A stretch of 40,902 nt of DNA from Thiohalobacter sp. (GCA_026984515.1 JALSRZ010000139.1:1-40902), one strand, 5' to 3'. Counted from the stretch's first letter, positions 15,226 through 24,378 are shown. Numbers and translations: made by a program. Notes: generated from the sequence alone by a model not told the origin.

Positions 15226-15978
15226 ATGGCAGAACTTGCAATCATCGGCGGCACCGGCCTTACGACGCTGAAGAATCTTGAAATTACCCGTCACGAGCCG
15301 ATGCAGACGCCCTGGGGTGAGCCATCCGGGCCCCTGGTGTATGGCCACATGGGTCGCAGCGAAGTGGTTTTTCTCGCCCGGCACGGACCGCAACACACCA
15401 TCCCGCCACACCGGGTGAACTACCGCGCCAATCTCTGGGCGCTGCGGGAAGCAGGTGCGCACAAGGTGATCGCAGTCGCTGCTGTCGGCGGTATCCGTGC
15501 GGATATGCAGCCTGGAATACTGTCGATCCCGGACCAGATCATCGACTACACCTGGTCACGCGAACATACCTATTTCGAAAGCGACCTCAGCGAAGTAACC
15601 CATATCGATTTTACCCGTCCCTACAGCGAGGAGCTTCGACAGGCACTGATCACAGCAGCACAGGATATGGACCTGGAGCTGGCTGACGGCGGGATATACG
15701 CGGCAACCCAGGGGCCGCGACTGGAGACCGCTGCCGAAATCGACCGCCTGGACCGGGATGGCTGCAGTATCGTGGGCATGACCGGCATGCCGGAAGCGGC
15801 GCTGGCCCGCGAGCTGGGACTGGCCTATGCACATTGTGCCGTAGTCGCCAACCGTGCGGCCGGGTGTGGCCCGGAAACCATCACCATGGCGGGTATCGAA
15901 GCCAGTCTCGATACGGGAATGGCAACTGTCAGGCGGCTGCTGGAAAGCGTAATACCGGTACTGCTGCAACCGGCCTGA
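15226..15978 (+). CDS. S-methyl-5'-thioinosine (or -thioadenosine) phosphorylase
   Basis: This 250-residue enzyme of the MTAP/PNP family cleaves methylthio-nucleosides with phosphate to a base and methylthioribose-1-phosphate. Visible motifs are IIGGTGLT (phosphate site, about 6-13), ARHGPQHTIPPHRVNYRAN (about 51-69), GGIYAATQGPRLETAAEI and MTGMPEAALARELGL. The base-binding region reads VVANRAAGCG, unlike the NYAT-type Asp pattern of adenosine enzymes. It resembles the Pseudomonas enzyme PA3004 that prefers methylthioinosine, so hypoxanthine is the likely product. The preceding gene salvages that base. Substrate choice is inferred from these residues and from context. The gene is convergent with the chemoreceptor gene. 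Confidence 0.88.
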   Translation: MAELAIIGGTGLTTLKNLEITRHEPMQTPWGEPSGPLVYGHMGRSEVVFLARHGPQHTIPPHRVNYRANLWALREAGAHKVIAVAAVGGIRADMQPGILSIPDQIIDYTWSREHTYFESDLSEVTHIDFTRPYSEELRQALITAAQDMDLELADGGIYAATQGPRLETAAEIDRLDRDGCSIVGMTGMPEAALARELGLAYAHCAVVANRAAGCGPETITMAGIEASLDTGMATVRRLLESVIPVLLQPA

Positions 15979-16019
15979 GCGCGCCGACCGCAGGACCCTG
16001 CAGGTGCACGCAGGCCAGC

Positions 16020-18038
16020 CTACACCTCGAACCGGGAGGTCAGTTCCTGCAGTTCCTGCGCGACGTCCTGCAGGTCAGCGTTGGATGCGTACATGCTCTG
16101 TGAGCGCTGGCTGCGCTGGGCGGCAAGGCCGTTGATGGCATCGACGTTCTGCATGATTTCGTTGCCGACCGCACTCTGCTGTTCCGTGGCGGAAGCAATC
16201 TGGGTGATCAGGTCGTTGACCTGTGCAACCGAACCGGCAATCTCCGCCAGTGTTTCGGCCGCCCGTTCCACCTGGTCGGAACTGTTCTGCGCACCATTCT
16301 GTGCCTCTTCCATGACCCGGACGGCATCCGCTGCCCCTGCCTGCAGGCGCTCGATCATCTGCTGAATTTCGGTGGTCGACTGCTGTGTGCGGTTTGCCAG
16401 TGATCGCACCTCGTCGGCAACAACCGCGAACCCGCGTCCCTGTTCACCCGCGCGGGCAGCCTCGATGGCGGCATTCAGTGCCAGCAGGTTGGTTTGTTCG
16501 GCAATGCCGCGGATGACGTCCAGCACGGAGCCTATGCAGCCGGATTCCCGGTGCAGCTTATGCACCACCTCGGCGGCTGTGCCGACTTCACGCGAAAGCA
16601 TGTCAATCCCGCCAATCGCTTCGGTAGCGATCAGGGCACCGCCCCTCGCCGAGTTATTGGCCTCGTGAGCCGTTCCGGCTGCCGTTTCGGAATTGCGGGC
16701 AATTTCCTGCACGGTAGTGGCCATTTCGTTCATGGCTGCCACCACCTGTTCGGTTTCCATATCCTGCGTTTGCGAGGCTTCTGAAGCACCGTTGATCACC
16801 TCGCCCAGCCGGCCAGCTGTATCACTCAGTCGTTCAGCATCTTTCTGCAGGCATCTGATCGTATCCTGCATGCAATCGCAGAAGCGACCCAGGCTGTTTC
16901 CTACGTGCCGTGCTTCGGTGCTGCTACCCAGGTCTGCAGCAAAGGAGAATTTCCCATCCGCCAGTCGGTCGAACGCTTTCTGCATACCGCTGATGAGGCG
17001 GCCTACCTGCCTGGAATTGGACCAGGCGACCAGCGAACCCACCAGCAGCGCGATCAGCAACAGGGACATCATGATGGTGCGGCTGTCTTCAATACCCGAC
17101 AGCAGGGTTTTGTTGGCCGCGTCCAGGCGCCGGCGTTCCTGCTCGACGATATTCACTACATGATCATGGATACGTTCGATCAGGGGTGCAATTTCGGTGC
17201 GCAGAACGTAGCCGTCGGTACGCCAGCGCTCGCTGCTGTGCAATTTCACTACCGCATCAAATGCCTTGAAGAACCTGTCGACCAGGCTCACCAACTGATC
17301 AAAGCTGTCCTCCTGGTCGAGGTTCATCAATGCGCGCTTCTGTTCCAGGCTTCGAAACAGTTTTTCGGTACGTTCGCGGAGAATAGCGATTTCCTCGACC
17401 GATGAATGGTTGCGCAGTGCCAGGTACGCCCGGATATTGGACATGATATTAACCCAGCTATAGCGGAGATCACCAATGGTCATCAGCAGAGAGCGACGCT
17501 CTTGTGTGGCCGTTTCCTCGGCTTCTGACTGCAGCATGGTGCTCATGAGCTGCAGCATCTCCTGGCCCAGCGGGTTCACCTCCCGGGCGGCATGCAGCAT
17601 GGCCGGGTAGTTCTGCGTACGGTTACCGACCAGTTTTTCCATGCGCTCCATATTCGCGGCAAACAAGTCCATATCGCGGTGTATCTGCGTAAAACTTTGC
17701 GGATCACCCAGGCCCTGTTCGCCCAGGAACCACTCGAGTCGTTTCAGGGTTTGCCTGGCTGAATCGAACTGCTGACGGTAATGAGTCCTGTACTCTTCTT
17801 CGCCACTCAGCAGGTAGTACCCCAGGTACTGTGCGGCACCGGTCAGCTGGGTTTTGAGATCTGCCGAGGTAGTGAGGGTAGGGATCACCAGGTTGCTGGT
17901 ATCCGTCGCCACGTGCGCAACGCGTTTCAGGCTGATCAGCCCGCTGCTGACCACCACCACCAGAATCAATAGAATAATTAAAAAACCAATCCAGACTCTT
18001 TGTTTTATAGATAATTTATTTAATATCTTTACATCCAT
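16020..18038 (-). CDS. Methyl-accepting chemotaxis protein
   Basis: This 672-residue transmembrane chemoreceptor has TM1 at about 16-35 ([19 protein letters not shown]), a large helical periplasmic sensor (about 36-318), TM2 at about 322-341 and a HAMP domain (about 342-395). The cytoplasmic signalling part has the highly conserved hairpin around 510-550 ([20 protein letters not shown], then [15 protein letters not shown]). The all-helical sensor of about 280 residues fits a helical-bimodular (HBM-like) or tandem four-helix domain, so small organic acids are possible ligands (inference). No C-terminal CheR-docking pentapeptide is present (ends SRFEV). The first codons are unusually AT-rich for the region. 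No other chemotaxis genes are nearby. Confidence 0.93.
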   Translation of the reverse strand: MDVKILNKLSIKQRVWIGFLIILLILVVVVSSGLISLKRVAHVATDTSNLVIPTLTTSADLKTQLTGAAQYLGYYLLSGEEEYRTHYRQQFDSARQTLKRLEWFLGEQGLGDPQSFTQIHRDMDLFAANMERMEKLVGNRTQNYPAMLHAAREVNPLGQEMLQLMSTMLQSEAEETATQERRSLLMTIGDLRYSWVNIMSNIRAYLALRNHSSVEEIAILRERTEKLFRSLEQKRALMNLDQEDSFDQLVSLVDRFFKAFDAVVKLHSSERWRTDGYVLRTEIAPLIERIHDHVVNIVEQERRRLDAANKTLLSGIEDSRTIMMSLLLIALLVGSLVAWSNSRQVGRLISGMQKAFDRLADGKFSFAADLGSSTEARHVGNSLGRFCDCMQDTIRCLQKDAERLSDTAGRLGEVINGASEASQTQDMETEQVVAAMNEMATTVQEIARNSETAAGTAHEANNSARGGALIATEAIGGIDMLSREVGTAAEVVHKLHRESGCIGSVLDVIRGIAEQTNLLALNAAIEAARAGEQGRGFAVVADEVRSLANRTQQSTTEIQQMIERLQAGAADAVRVMEEAQNGAQNSSDQVERAAETLAEIAGSVAQVNDLITQIASATEQQSAVGNEIMQNVDAINGLAAQRSQRSQSMYASNADLQDVAQELQELTSRFEV

Positions 18039-18148
18039 GCGGAAACCCTCTGAGTTATCCTGCTACCAGAGCTACAGGGTCTGGCCAGTGGTGACTATGT
18101 CGCCGGGGATGCCATTTTCTTGAGTGGTACCGCCGGGGAGCGGCAGGA
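18039..18148. other. Upstream region of the chemoreceptor gene
   Basis: These 110 bases hold the leader of the minus-strand chemoreceptor gene. I see a weak GA-rich stretch (CTCTGAG region near 18048 on the plus strand) but no convincing sigma-70 or sigma-28 promoter. It ends where the first mobile element begins. Confidence 0.4.
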
Positions 18149-18332
18149 TTAGCCCGCATTTCTCACCGGGTTCCGTAACGAGGCGGTGGCAGGTCGTGTG
18201 ATAAGCGGCATTCGCGACCGAGGGCCGCGCAGGCATAGTCGACACTATGTCGAGCAGCCCGACCGAGTGAACGCCGCTTAGCGCGCGGCATGACGCCGCC
18301 GCAGCAGGAAGTCGGTGACAAATGCGGGTTAG
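18149..18332 (+). mobile_element. MITE copy A (176 bp plus 4-bp TTAG target duplication)
   Basis: The element proper spans 18153-18328, starting CCCGCATTTCTCACCG and ending with its near inverse (CGGTGACAAATGCGGG). It is flanked by direct repeats TTAG at 18149-18152 and 18329-18332, a target-site duplication. An inner inverted repeat (TAAGCGGC-TTC and its complement near 18271-18282) and a central SalI-like palindrome GTCGAC let the whole fold into one long hairpin. It has no transposase; the open frame at 18163-18426 is not a credible gene. It matches copy B at 28368-28551 in the reverse orientation with seven differences over 184 bases. The YTAG duplication fits IS5-type transposases acting in trans. 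Confidence 0.88.
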
Positions 18333-18592
18333 GCCCGGCTCGGGCTTCCCGCCCTGAAGTCCCGGGATGGATGCCTGCAGCCTGTAAGGCCTGTGCCTGA
18401 CGGCCCTGCGTGCCGCCGAATTCCACTGGCTTCCAGCTGTTTATTTATGCCGCTTACGGGTCTATACCCCTAAGAGACCCCTGAGCAATTCGTCATTCCG
18501 GCGCAGGCCGGGATGACAGCTGGATCAGAGGCTCCCTGAACAGGTCCTGACCAGCCTGTTGATTGCTTCATCCATGCCTGAAGGAGTTCGTT
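18333..18592. other. Intergenic region before the small unknown gene
   Basis: No gene is visible in these 260 bases. The region contains a GC-rich stretch after the mobile element, a short repeat-type palindrome at 18492-18517, and finally a good ribosome binding site AAGGAG at 18581-18586 for the next gene. An AT-rich patch (TGTTTATTTATGCC, about 18438-18451) could hold a promoter, but no clear pair of boxes is seen. Confidence 0.4.
18492..18517. repeat. Short dispersed palindrome (GTCATTCCGGC type)
   Basis: GTCATTCCGGC-gcag-GCCGGGATGAC forms an 11-pair stem with one G-T pair and a four-base loop. Palindromes of this form are scattered between genes in many proteobacteria. A related but weaker hairpin lies at 37352-37369. 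It may also end transcription from upstream, although no T tract follows. Confidence 0.6.
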
Positions 18593-18907
18593 ATGATGAT
18601 CGAAAAACCGATGGCCGATACCACCATTCACGACTACGACTCACTCGCATACGTCGCAACCGATCCCATGCCACGCGACCGGGACCAGTCAGGGCGATTG
18701 CATGAGCCGGGTCTGATGATCAGTTCCATTGATCCTGTAAGCGGGCGGGATATTGGCGATGTTGAGGCCCATCCCTTTATCGTGGACGGAAGTCTGGTCA
18801 TCTATTTTGAATCCGAATATACGAAGCAGGCCTATATCGATACACCAATCGACCATCCCGTCCCCTTGCCGGACAACCCGGACGAGGACTGGGTAGCGGA
18901 AGGGTGA
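18593..18907 (+). CDS. Small protein of unknown function
   Basis: This is a 104-residue acidic protein that I do not recognise. It begins MMIEKPMADTTIHDYDSL, is rich in Asp and Pro, and has one hydrophobic strand-like stretch (FIVDGSLVIYFESEYT) before a C-terminus ending DNPDEDWVAEG. There is no signal peptide or membrane helix. It is likely a real gene because a strong AAGGAG lies 6 bases ahead of the ATG at 18593. The alternative start at 18563 has no such site. It stands alone between a mobile-element copy and the convergent csiV gene, so context offers no function. Confidence 0.65.
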   Translation: MMIEKPMADTTIHDYDSLAYVATDPMPRDRDQSGRLHEPGLMISSIDPVSGRDIGDVEAHPFIVDGSLVIYFESEYTKQAYIDTPIDHPVPLPDNPDEDWVAEG

Positions 18908-18936
18908 AGCGCTGACCGGCATCGGCCGGCACCGGG

Positions 18937-19641
18937 TCACCTGGCAGCGGCCGGTGCGGTGGCGGGTAGTTGCGCAGGGGCTGCCTGCGGAACCGGTGCT
19001 GTTTCCTGCGGTGGCGGTTCATACGGTGTAATCAGGGCGATCACTCCAAAGCGGGGATGGTCGAAATAATGAATCTCGCCGCTACGCATGCGCCGGTTTT
19101 CGCTGAGCCGGAATTCGGGAATTTCCAGTTCCAGCAGTTCAGACTGCCGGTCGTCGACCGGGGTGTGCAGCTGCAGATCCAGGTACAGGTGAAGGTAGCG
19201 CTCAACGGCGACGCGCGCCGCACCATCGACATAGGCCCTGCCGTGTCTGTCGCTGGCGCCGGACAGGGTAACGGGTGTTGCCCGGGAGCGATCGAGCACG
19301 GCCTGTCGCCAGGCAAAGTAGGCGACCGGACGATAGCGTGAAGATCGACCCAGGGCGTTGCGTTCCGCCGTCAGGCGCCAGGCTTTTTCCGGCAGCCAGT
19401 CGATTTTTTCCGTTGTGGTATCGGTACCGGCCTGTTCCTCCCCGGTCGTTTCAAACCACTGCGAGTAGTCGATAGGCCAGACCTCTCCACCGTCATTCAC
19501 CACCAGGTTCTGGAATACCAGCAGTTCGATTTCAAATACCCGCGGGGCACCTGCTTCCCCGGCATTCCCGGGAAGCGCGTGCAGGACGGTGACCAGCAGG
19601 GCAAACACGGCCAGCAGTGGATGGGTACAGCGTTTCATCAT
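18937..19641 (-). CDS. csiV: CsiV-family exported protein
   Basis: This 234-residue protein has a signal peptide (about 1-27, LLAVFALLVTVLHALPGNAG). Family features are FEIELLVFQN near the N-terminus, the WP-x-D segment EVWPIDYS, YRPVAYFAWRQAV in the middle, and at the end RMRSGEIHYFDHPRFGVIAL followed by ITPYE. CsiV of Vibrio cholerae binds peptidoglycan and is needed for growth on certain D-amino-acid media, through the lipoprotein activator of a wall synthase. As in Vibrio, the gene lies directly downstream of mfd (9 bases). The start at 19641 has AGGA in the end of mfd. A Pro/Ala/Gln-rich tail of about 25 residues is unconserved in character. Confidence 0.87.
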   Translation of the reverse strand: MMKRCTHPLLAVFALLVTVLHALPGNAGEAGAPRVFEIELLVFQNLVVNDGGEVWPIDYSQWFETTGEEQAGTDTTTEKIDWLPEKAWRLTAERNALGRSSRYRPVAYFAWRQAVLDRSRATPVTLSGASDRHGRAYVDGAARVAVERYLHLYLDLQLHTPVDDRQSELLELEIPEFRLSENRRMRSGEIHYFDHPRFGVIALITPYEPPPQETAPVPQAAPAQLPATAPAAAR

Positions 19642-19650
19642 ACGAACATC

Positions 19651-22600
19651 CTACGGCCGTACGCTCAAGTTATCCAGCAGACGATCGACGCCGGTGATCC
19701 GTGCAGCCACTTCCGCCATATCGAAGCGGAAGCGGATTTTGTCCGGGCCATCCAGGCTGTAGTGCTGTGGCTGACTCTGGATCAGCTGGATGATGGTTGC
19801 AGGGTCGACGTCGGGCTCGGGTCCGAATATCAGGCGCCCGCCGGTCTCACCGGCATCAATCTTGCGAATACCGAGGGGCACCGCGCGGAGTTTCAGCCCG
19901 GTAATGCTGAACAGCTGTTTGACCGGGTCGGGTAACAGACCGAAGCGGTCGATCATTTCCACCTGCAATTCCCGCAGTTCGCTCTCGTCGGCCGCACTGG
20001 CAATGCGCTTGTACAGGATCAGGCGCGCGTGCACATCGGGCAGGTAGTCGTCCGGAATCAGTGCGGGCACGTGCAGGTCGACTTCCGGCCCGTGGTTCAG
20101 GGGCTGCTCCAGTTCCGGTTCGCGACCGGCCTTCAGCGCCGCGACTGCGCGTTCCAGTAACTCGGTATACAGGGTAAAACCGATCTCCTGGATCTGCCCG
20201 CTCTGTTCATCGCCCAGCAGTTCGCCGGCACCGCGGATCTCCAGGTCGTGGGTGGCGAGCGTGAACCCGGCCCCCAGGTCCTCCAGTGACTCGATGGCCT
20301 CGATGCGCTTGATGGCATCGTCAGTCATGGCCTTGCGGTGCGGTACCAGCAGGTAGGCGTAGGCACGGTGGTGGGAACGGCCCACCCGACCGCGCAGCTG
20401 GTGCAGCTGGGCCAGGCCGAGCCGGTCAGCACGGTTGATGAGAATGGTGTTTGCCGTAGGCACATCGATACCGCTCTCGATGATGGTGGTGCAGAGCAGG
20501 ATATTGAAGCGACGGTGATAGAAATCGAGCATGACCTGTTCCAGGTCCCGTTCGCGCATCTGCCCGTGGCCGATACGGATGCTGGCCTCGGGCACCAGTT
20601 CGCGCAACTCGCGCGCGATTTTTTCAATGCTCTCCACCTCGTTGTGCAGGAAATAGAGCTGGCCGCCGCGCGTGAGTTCGCGCAGGCAGGCTTCGCGTAT
20701 GGTACTGGCATTCCACTCGGTGATGAATGTCTTGATGGCCAGGCGCTGGGCCGGCGGTGTGGCGATAATGGAAAGGTCACGCAGACCGGACAGCGACATG
20801 TTCAGGGTGCGGGGTATCGGTGTCGCCGTCAGGGTGAGCAGATCCACTTCGGAGCGCAGGGCCTTGAGCCGTTCCTTTTGCCGCACCCCGAAACGGTGTT
20901 CTTCGTCGATGATCACCAGCCCGAGGTTGCACGGCTTGATATCGCTCTGCAGCACCTTGTGGGTACCGATCAGGATATCCACCTTGCCGCTGGTGAAGGC
21001 GGCAATGATTTCATCCTGCTGTTTTTTGCTGCGAAAGCGGGACAGCACTTCGACGCGGATCGGCCAGTCGGCAAAGCGGTCGCAGAAGTTCTGGTAGTGC
21101 TGCTGGGCGAGCAGGGTAGTGGGCACCAGCACCACCACCTGGCGGCCGGACTGGGTGGCTGTGAAAGCGGCCCGCATGGCAACCTCGGTCTTGCCGAAAC
21201 CAACGTCACCGCAGACTACCCGGTCCATGGGCTGCTCGGACAACATATCCGTCAGCACCGCTTCAATTGCCTGCGCCTGGTCCGGTGTTTCTTCAAAGGG
21301 GAAGGCGCCGGCAAAGGCGCTGTATTCGGCCATATCGACCTGTGCGGGACGCCCCTTGCGTGCCGCCCGACGGGCATAGATATCCAGCAGTTCGGCGGCC
21401 ACATCGTGCACCCGCCGGGCGGCCTTTTTGCGTGCCTTCTGCCAGTGATCACTGCCCAGTCGGTGGAGCGGGGCGCTGTCCGGGGAAGAGCCGGTATAGC
21501 GGCTGATCAGGTGCATGGAAGAAACCGGCACATACAGCTTGTCGTTCCCCGCGTATTCCAGGGTCAGGAACTCGCCTTCAAGGCCGCCCACGGACAATTT
21601 CTGCAGACCCAGGTAGCGGCCGACACCGTGATCCTCGTGCACCACCGGCGCACCGACATGCAGGTCGGTGAGGTTGCGGATAATGACGTCGGCATCGCGT
21701 TTCGGCCGGCGGCGACGCTGTTGCAATACCCGCTCACCGAACAGCCTGGGTTCCGTGAGCAGCGTCAATGCCGGTTCCGTTTCCAGCCAGGCGCCCTGTT
21801 CCAGCGGCGCGACGGTGATAGCGAGTTTCTGCTCACTGCGGCTGAAGGCATCCCAGTCCTCGACCACGCGTGGCTGAATACCGAACGCCTTCAGCTGGCC
21901 CAGCAGGGTTTCACGCCGGCCGGCCGATTCGGTGCAGATCAGGGTGCGACCGTTAAACCCGGCAAGAAAATCCTGCAGTGCGCCGGCAGGACGTTCTGCA
22001 CGACTACGGATCAGCAGGTCCGGTAGTGCCCGGGTAGCAAAACGTACTGCAGCGCTATCTTGTTCCAGCGCCTCCGCACGCTGCAGGTCAATGCGCGCAT
22101 ACGGGCCGAGTGCGGCCGCAGTCTCTTGCTCCGTAAGGTAAAGTTGATCCGGTGGCAATAGCGGCCGTTCCACGTCATGGCGCAGGGACTCATAGCGTTC
22201 TGCAACCTCGGCGCGGAAATGCTCCATCGCCACGGGGGTATCTTCACCGGTGACCAGGCAACTGTTACGCGGCAGGTAGTCAAACAGGCTGGCGGTCTGA
22301 TCCAGGAACAGCGGCAGGTAACATTCGATGCCGGCCGGCACCAGGCCGGCGCTGACATCGCGGTATACCAGGGCACGCTGCGGGTCCCCTTCGAAGCGGC
22401 TGCGCCAGGCACGCCGGAAACGCGTAACCGCGGCATCATCCACCGGGAACTCGCGTGCCGGCAGCAGGCTGACCCGCTCGAACCGGTCCAGGGAGCGCTG
22501 GCTGTCCGGGTCGAAGCTGCGTATGGACTCGATTTCGTCATCAAACAGGTCGATACGGTAAGGCAGGGTGCTGCCCATGGGGAACAGGTCCAGTATGGCT

Positions 22601-23142
22601 CCGCGTACCGCGAACTCACCGTGTTCCATCACCTGAGAGACACAACGATAGCCGGCCTTTTCCAGCCGGGTGCGCATGGCATCCAGGTCCAGCCGGTCGC
22701 CGTTACGCAGCAACAGGCTGTAGCGATCGATAAATTCGGGCGGCGGCAATTTCTGCAACAGGGTTGCGACCGGCAGCAGCAGGATACCCTTGCGCAGCCG
22801 GGGCAGGCGATGCAGGGTTTCCAGGCGTTCCGAAATAATGTCCTGGTGCGGGGAAAAGCGGTCGTAGGGCAGGGTCTCCCAGTCCGGGAAACACAGGATA
22901 TCCTCCGCCAGTTCCGCACAGAAAAAGCGAATCTGGCATTGCAACTGCTCGGCTTCCTGGCTGTCCGGGGTAACCACCAGCAAAAGTCCGTCGTACTGCA
23001 GTGCAGCGCTGCCCAGCGCCATTGGCAGGCTGTCGCCATACAGCCTCGACCACCGCAGTCGCTTGCCAGGGGAAGGCAGGGGCGGTTGCATGGGGTTCAG
23101 GACACCGTTAACGGAGTCCGGCATGGTAACGGATTGCTGCAT
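19651..23142 (-). CDS. mfd: Transcription-repair coupling factor Mfd
   Basis: This 1163-residue DNA translocase removes stalled RNA polymerase and recruits UvrAB. The UvrB-homology part is at about 1-380 (FPDWETLPYDRFSPHQDIIS, MEHGEFAVRGAILDLFP). The RNA-polymerase-interaction domain has HEDHGVGRYLGLQ at about 510-530. The translocase has Walker A GDVGFGKTEVA near 645-655, DEEHRFGVRQKE near 745, and the TRG region with DLEIRGAGELLGDEQSG. The C-terminal TRCF domain follows. I chose the ATG at 23140-23142. An in-frame TTG at 23190 lies in the T tract of the upstream gene's terminator and cannot be the start. The Met codons at 23124 and 23091 are possible alternatives. Length compares with 1148 in E. 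coli. Confidence 0.96.
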   Translation of the reverse strand: MQQSVTMPDSVNGVLNPMQPPLPSPGKRLRWSRLYGDSLPMALGSAALQYDGLLLVVTPDSQEAEQLQCQIRFFCAELAEDILCFPDWETLPYDRFSPHQDIISERLETLHRLPRLRKGILLLPVATLLQKLPPPEFIDRYSLLLRNGDRLDLDAMRTRLEKAGYRCVSQVMEHGEFAVRGAILDLFPMGSTLPYRIDLFDDEIESIRSFDPDSQRSLDRFERVSLLPAREFPVDDAAVTRFRRAWRSRFEGDPQRALVYRDVSAGLVPAGIECYLPLFLDQTASLFDYLPRNSCLVTGEDTPVAMEHFRAEVAERYESLRHDVERPLLPPDQLYLTEQETAAALGPYARIDLQRAEALEQDSAAVRFATRALPDLLIRSRAERPAGALQDFLAGFNGRTLICTESAGRRETLLGQLKAFGIQPRVVEDWDAFSRSEQKLAITVAPLEQGAWLETEPALTLLTEPRLFGERVLQQRRRRPKRDADVIIRNLTDLHVGAPVVHEDHGVGRYLGLQKLSVGGLEGEFLTLEYAGNDKLYVPVSSMHLISRYTGSSPDSAPLHRLGSDHWQKARKKAARRVHDVAAELLDIYARRAARKGRPAQVDMAEYSAFAGAFPFEETPDQAQAIEAVLTDMLSEQPMDRVVCGDVGFGKTEVAMRAAFTATQSGRQVVVLVPTTLLAQQHYQNFCDRFADWPIRVEVLSRFRSKKQQDEIIAAFTSGKVDILIGTHKVLQSDIKPCNLGLVIIDEEHRFGVRQKERLKALRSEVDLLTLTATPIPRTLNMSLSGLRDLSIIATPPAQRLAIKTFITEWNASTIREACLRELTRGGQLYFLHNEVESIEKIARELRELVPEASIRIGHGQMRERDLEQVMLDFYHRRFNILLCTTIIESGIDVPTANTILINRADRLGLAQLHQLRGRVGRSHHRAYAYLLVPHRKAMTDDAIKRIEAIESLEDLGAGFTLATHDLEIRGAGELLGDEQSGQIQEIGFTLYTELLERAVAALKAGREPELEQPLNHGPEVDLHVPALIPDDYLPDVHARLILYKRIASAADESELRELQVEMIDRFGLLPDPVKQLFSITGLKLRAVPLGIRKIDAGETGGRLIFGPEPDVDPATIIQLIQSQPQHYSLDGPDKIRFRFDMAEVAARITGVDRLLDNLSVRP

Positions 23143-23188
23143 GGTCAGCCGCAGGTATGACGAAACGGCGTATTTTCGCACAAAAAAC

Positions 23189-23215
23189 AAAAAAAAACCG
23201 GCGCGGGACGCCGGT
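23189..23215 (-). terminator. Intrinsic terminator after the DsrE2-like gene
   Basis: On the minus strand ACCGGCG-tcccg-CGCCGGT (23197-23215) forms a seven-pair GC stem followed directly by a run of eight or nine T residues, broken by one G. It sits 29 bases after the stop of the DsrE2-like gene and ahead of mfd, so it separates the two transcription units. Confidence 0.9.
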
Positions 23216-23244
23216 AAAGGGATGGGAATCGTTACGAAAAGCTG

Positions 23245-23847
23245 CTAGATGAACAAACAGACATCCGCTTTCTGGGCAACGGGGAGGAAGTACGTTGCGC
23301 CGACAAAATCGGTGACCTCGGGGATAAACTCACTCTGGTCAAATCCGAAGACATCCACCGTCATCTGGCAGGCAACCATTGAGACATCGGCTTCCAGGCA
23401 AAGTTCGCGTAATTCTTCAATGGATGCCACGCCCTTGTTCTTGAATGTTTTCTTCATCAGCCCGGTGGCGACCTTTTCAAAGCCGGGTATCCCGGCCATC
23501 AGGGCATTTGGCATGGGCCAGTCGATGTTCTGGAACCACTGGGGACCAAACGGCATTTTCATCGGCATGGCAGGGTTGCCCAGCGGACTGACTTCACTAC
23601 CCAGTTCCTTCTTCAGCAGCAGCAGGCCGTAGAAGGTAAAAAATATCGAGGTATCCCAGCCGAGTGCTGATGCGGTAGAGGCCAGAATAAAGGGCGGGTA
23701 GGCCCAGTCCAGGGTGCCCTTGGTTGCAATGATGGCCATGGACGGTGTCTTGCTGTCTTCGATCTGTTGCAATTTACCCGGTAACAGTTCATCGAGTTTG
23801 GAGTTCAGCCACTGATCCATATCAGCGTTTGCGACTTCGGCGTTCAT
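23245..23847 (-). CDS. DsrE2-like protein (DsrE/DsrF/DrsH-like family)
   Basis: This 200-residue protein has the DsrE2 layout. An N-terminal charged helix (NADMDQWLNSKLDELLPGKL) is followed by SMAIIATKGTLDWAYPPFIL, a hydrophobic patch with a FFTFYGLLLLKK stretch, and a C-terminal half with LREL-C-LEADVSMVACQMTVDVFGF. Cys residues in the C-terminal half (about 148, 158) lie where persulfide-carrying Cys is found in the family. Relatives occur in sulfur oxidisers with rhodanese and TusA, but also in non-sulfur bacteria, so the role may be sulfur transfer or only redox. It follows the unknown gene at 23875 by 27 bases and ends at a strong terminator, forming a two-gene unit divergent from tetR. 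Confidence 0.85.
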   Translation of the reverse strand: MNAEVANADMDQWLNSKLDELLPGKLQQIEDSKTPSMAIIATKGTLDWAYPPFILASTASALGWDTSIFFTFYGLLLLKKELGSEVSPLGNPAMPMKMPFGPQWFQNIDWPMPNALMAGIPGFEKVATGLMKKTFKNKGVASIEELRELCLEADVSMVACQMTVDVFGFDQSEFIPEVTDFVGATYFLPVAQKADVCLFI

Positions 23848-23874
23848 AACGTACCTCCTTAGGGAGTGGGTGGG

Positions 23875-24330
23875 TTAGAGGGTCCGTTTAAATCCATAGG
23901 CACCGAGCCACTGCCCGGCGCGAAAATCGAGTTTTAGCCAGTCGGGGACAAACAGGCCCGATCGTTTAACCGGCAGGGTCTCTACGGGCGGCTTGCCGTC
24001 CACGTCTGCAATCTTGCAGTGTTGGGTACACACGGCCCGGAAACTGGCAAACAGGCCGGGCAGCACACGTGCATACCCGGTCGAAACCTGCTCGAACCCC
24101 GTCAGCGCGCGAAAACGAACCTGTTTGCGTACCAGGCAGCTGAAATACAGTTCCAGCTCGGCCAGTACCGGGAACTGCTGCCCCGCGAGGGCCTTCACAG
24201 CCGGGCGGGTGATATCAACGGATACGGGCTTGCCCTGGATCGCTACTTCGCCCGACCAGGCTTTCGCGGTAAAACGGTTGTCCGGGACGTTGTCGCCGAC
24301 ACTCAGGTTTAGTAATTTGCCGTCGTCCAT
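23875..24330 (-). CDS. Unknown protein cotranscribed with DsrE2-like gene
   Basis: This 151-residue protein is not recognised. It begins MDDGKLLNLSVGDNVPDNRF and contains beta-rich text with two conserved-looking Cys pairs (YFSCLVRKQV at about 70, and AVCTQHCKI with C-x3-C at about 110). There is no signal peptide or membrane segment. The ATG at 24328-24330 has AGGGAG 8 bases upstream; the longer frame to 24651 would run into the divergent tetR gene. It is the first gene of the unit with the DsrE2-like protein, so it may be a partner in thiol or sulfur handling (inference from context only). The promoter must lie in the shared 153-base gap with tetR. Confidence 0.75.
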   Translation of the reverse strand: MDDGKLLNLSVGDNVPDNRFTAKAWSGEVAIQGKPVSVDITRPAVKALAGQQFPVLAELELYFSCLVRKQVRFRALTGFEQVSTGYARVLPGLFASFRAVCTQHCKIADVDGKPPVETLPVKRSGLFVPDWLKLDFRAGQWLGAYGFKRTL

Positions 24331-24378
24331 GTTACAACTCCCTGAAAAACCAAATAATTCAGTTACACCACTTGAAAG

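Noticed and set aside
18163-18426. An 87-codon open frame inside and beyond MITE copy A
   Set aside because: It is translated mobile-element sequence; the same peptide text arises from copy B. There is no ribosome binding site.
18916-18929. CCGGC-atcg-GCCGG hairpin between the convergent small gene and csiV
   Set aside because: The stem is only five pairs and no T tract follows on either strand, so I did not call a terminator.
20338-22026. A 562-codon open frame opposite mfd
   Set aside because: The translation has no recognisable motifs, and mfd on the other strand is unmistakable.
23143-23190. A longer mfd start at a TTG at 23190
   Set aside because: The TTG lies in the T tract of the upstream gene's terminator, so it would not be in the mfd transcript in a usable way.
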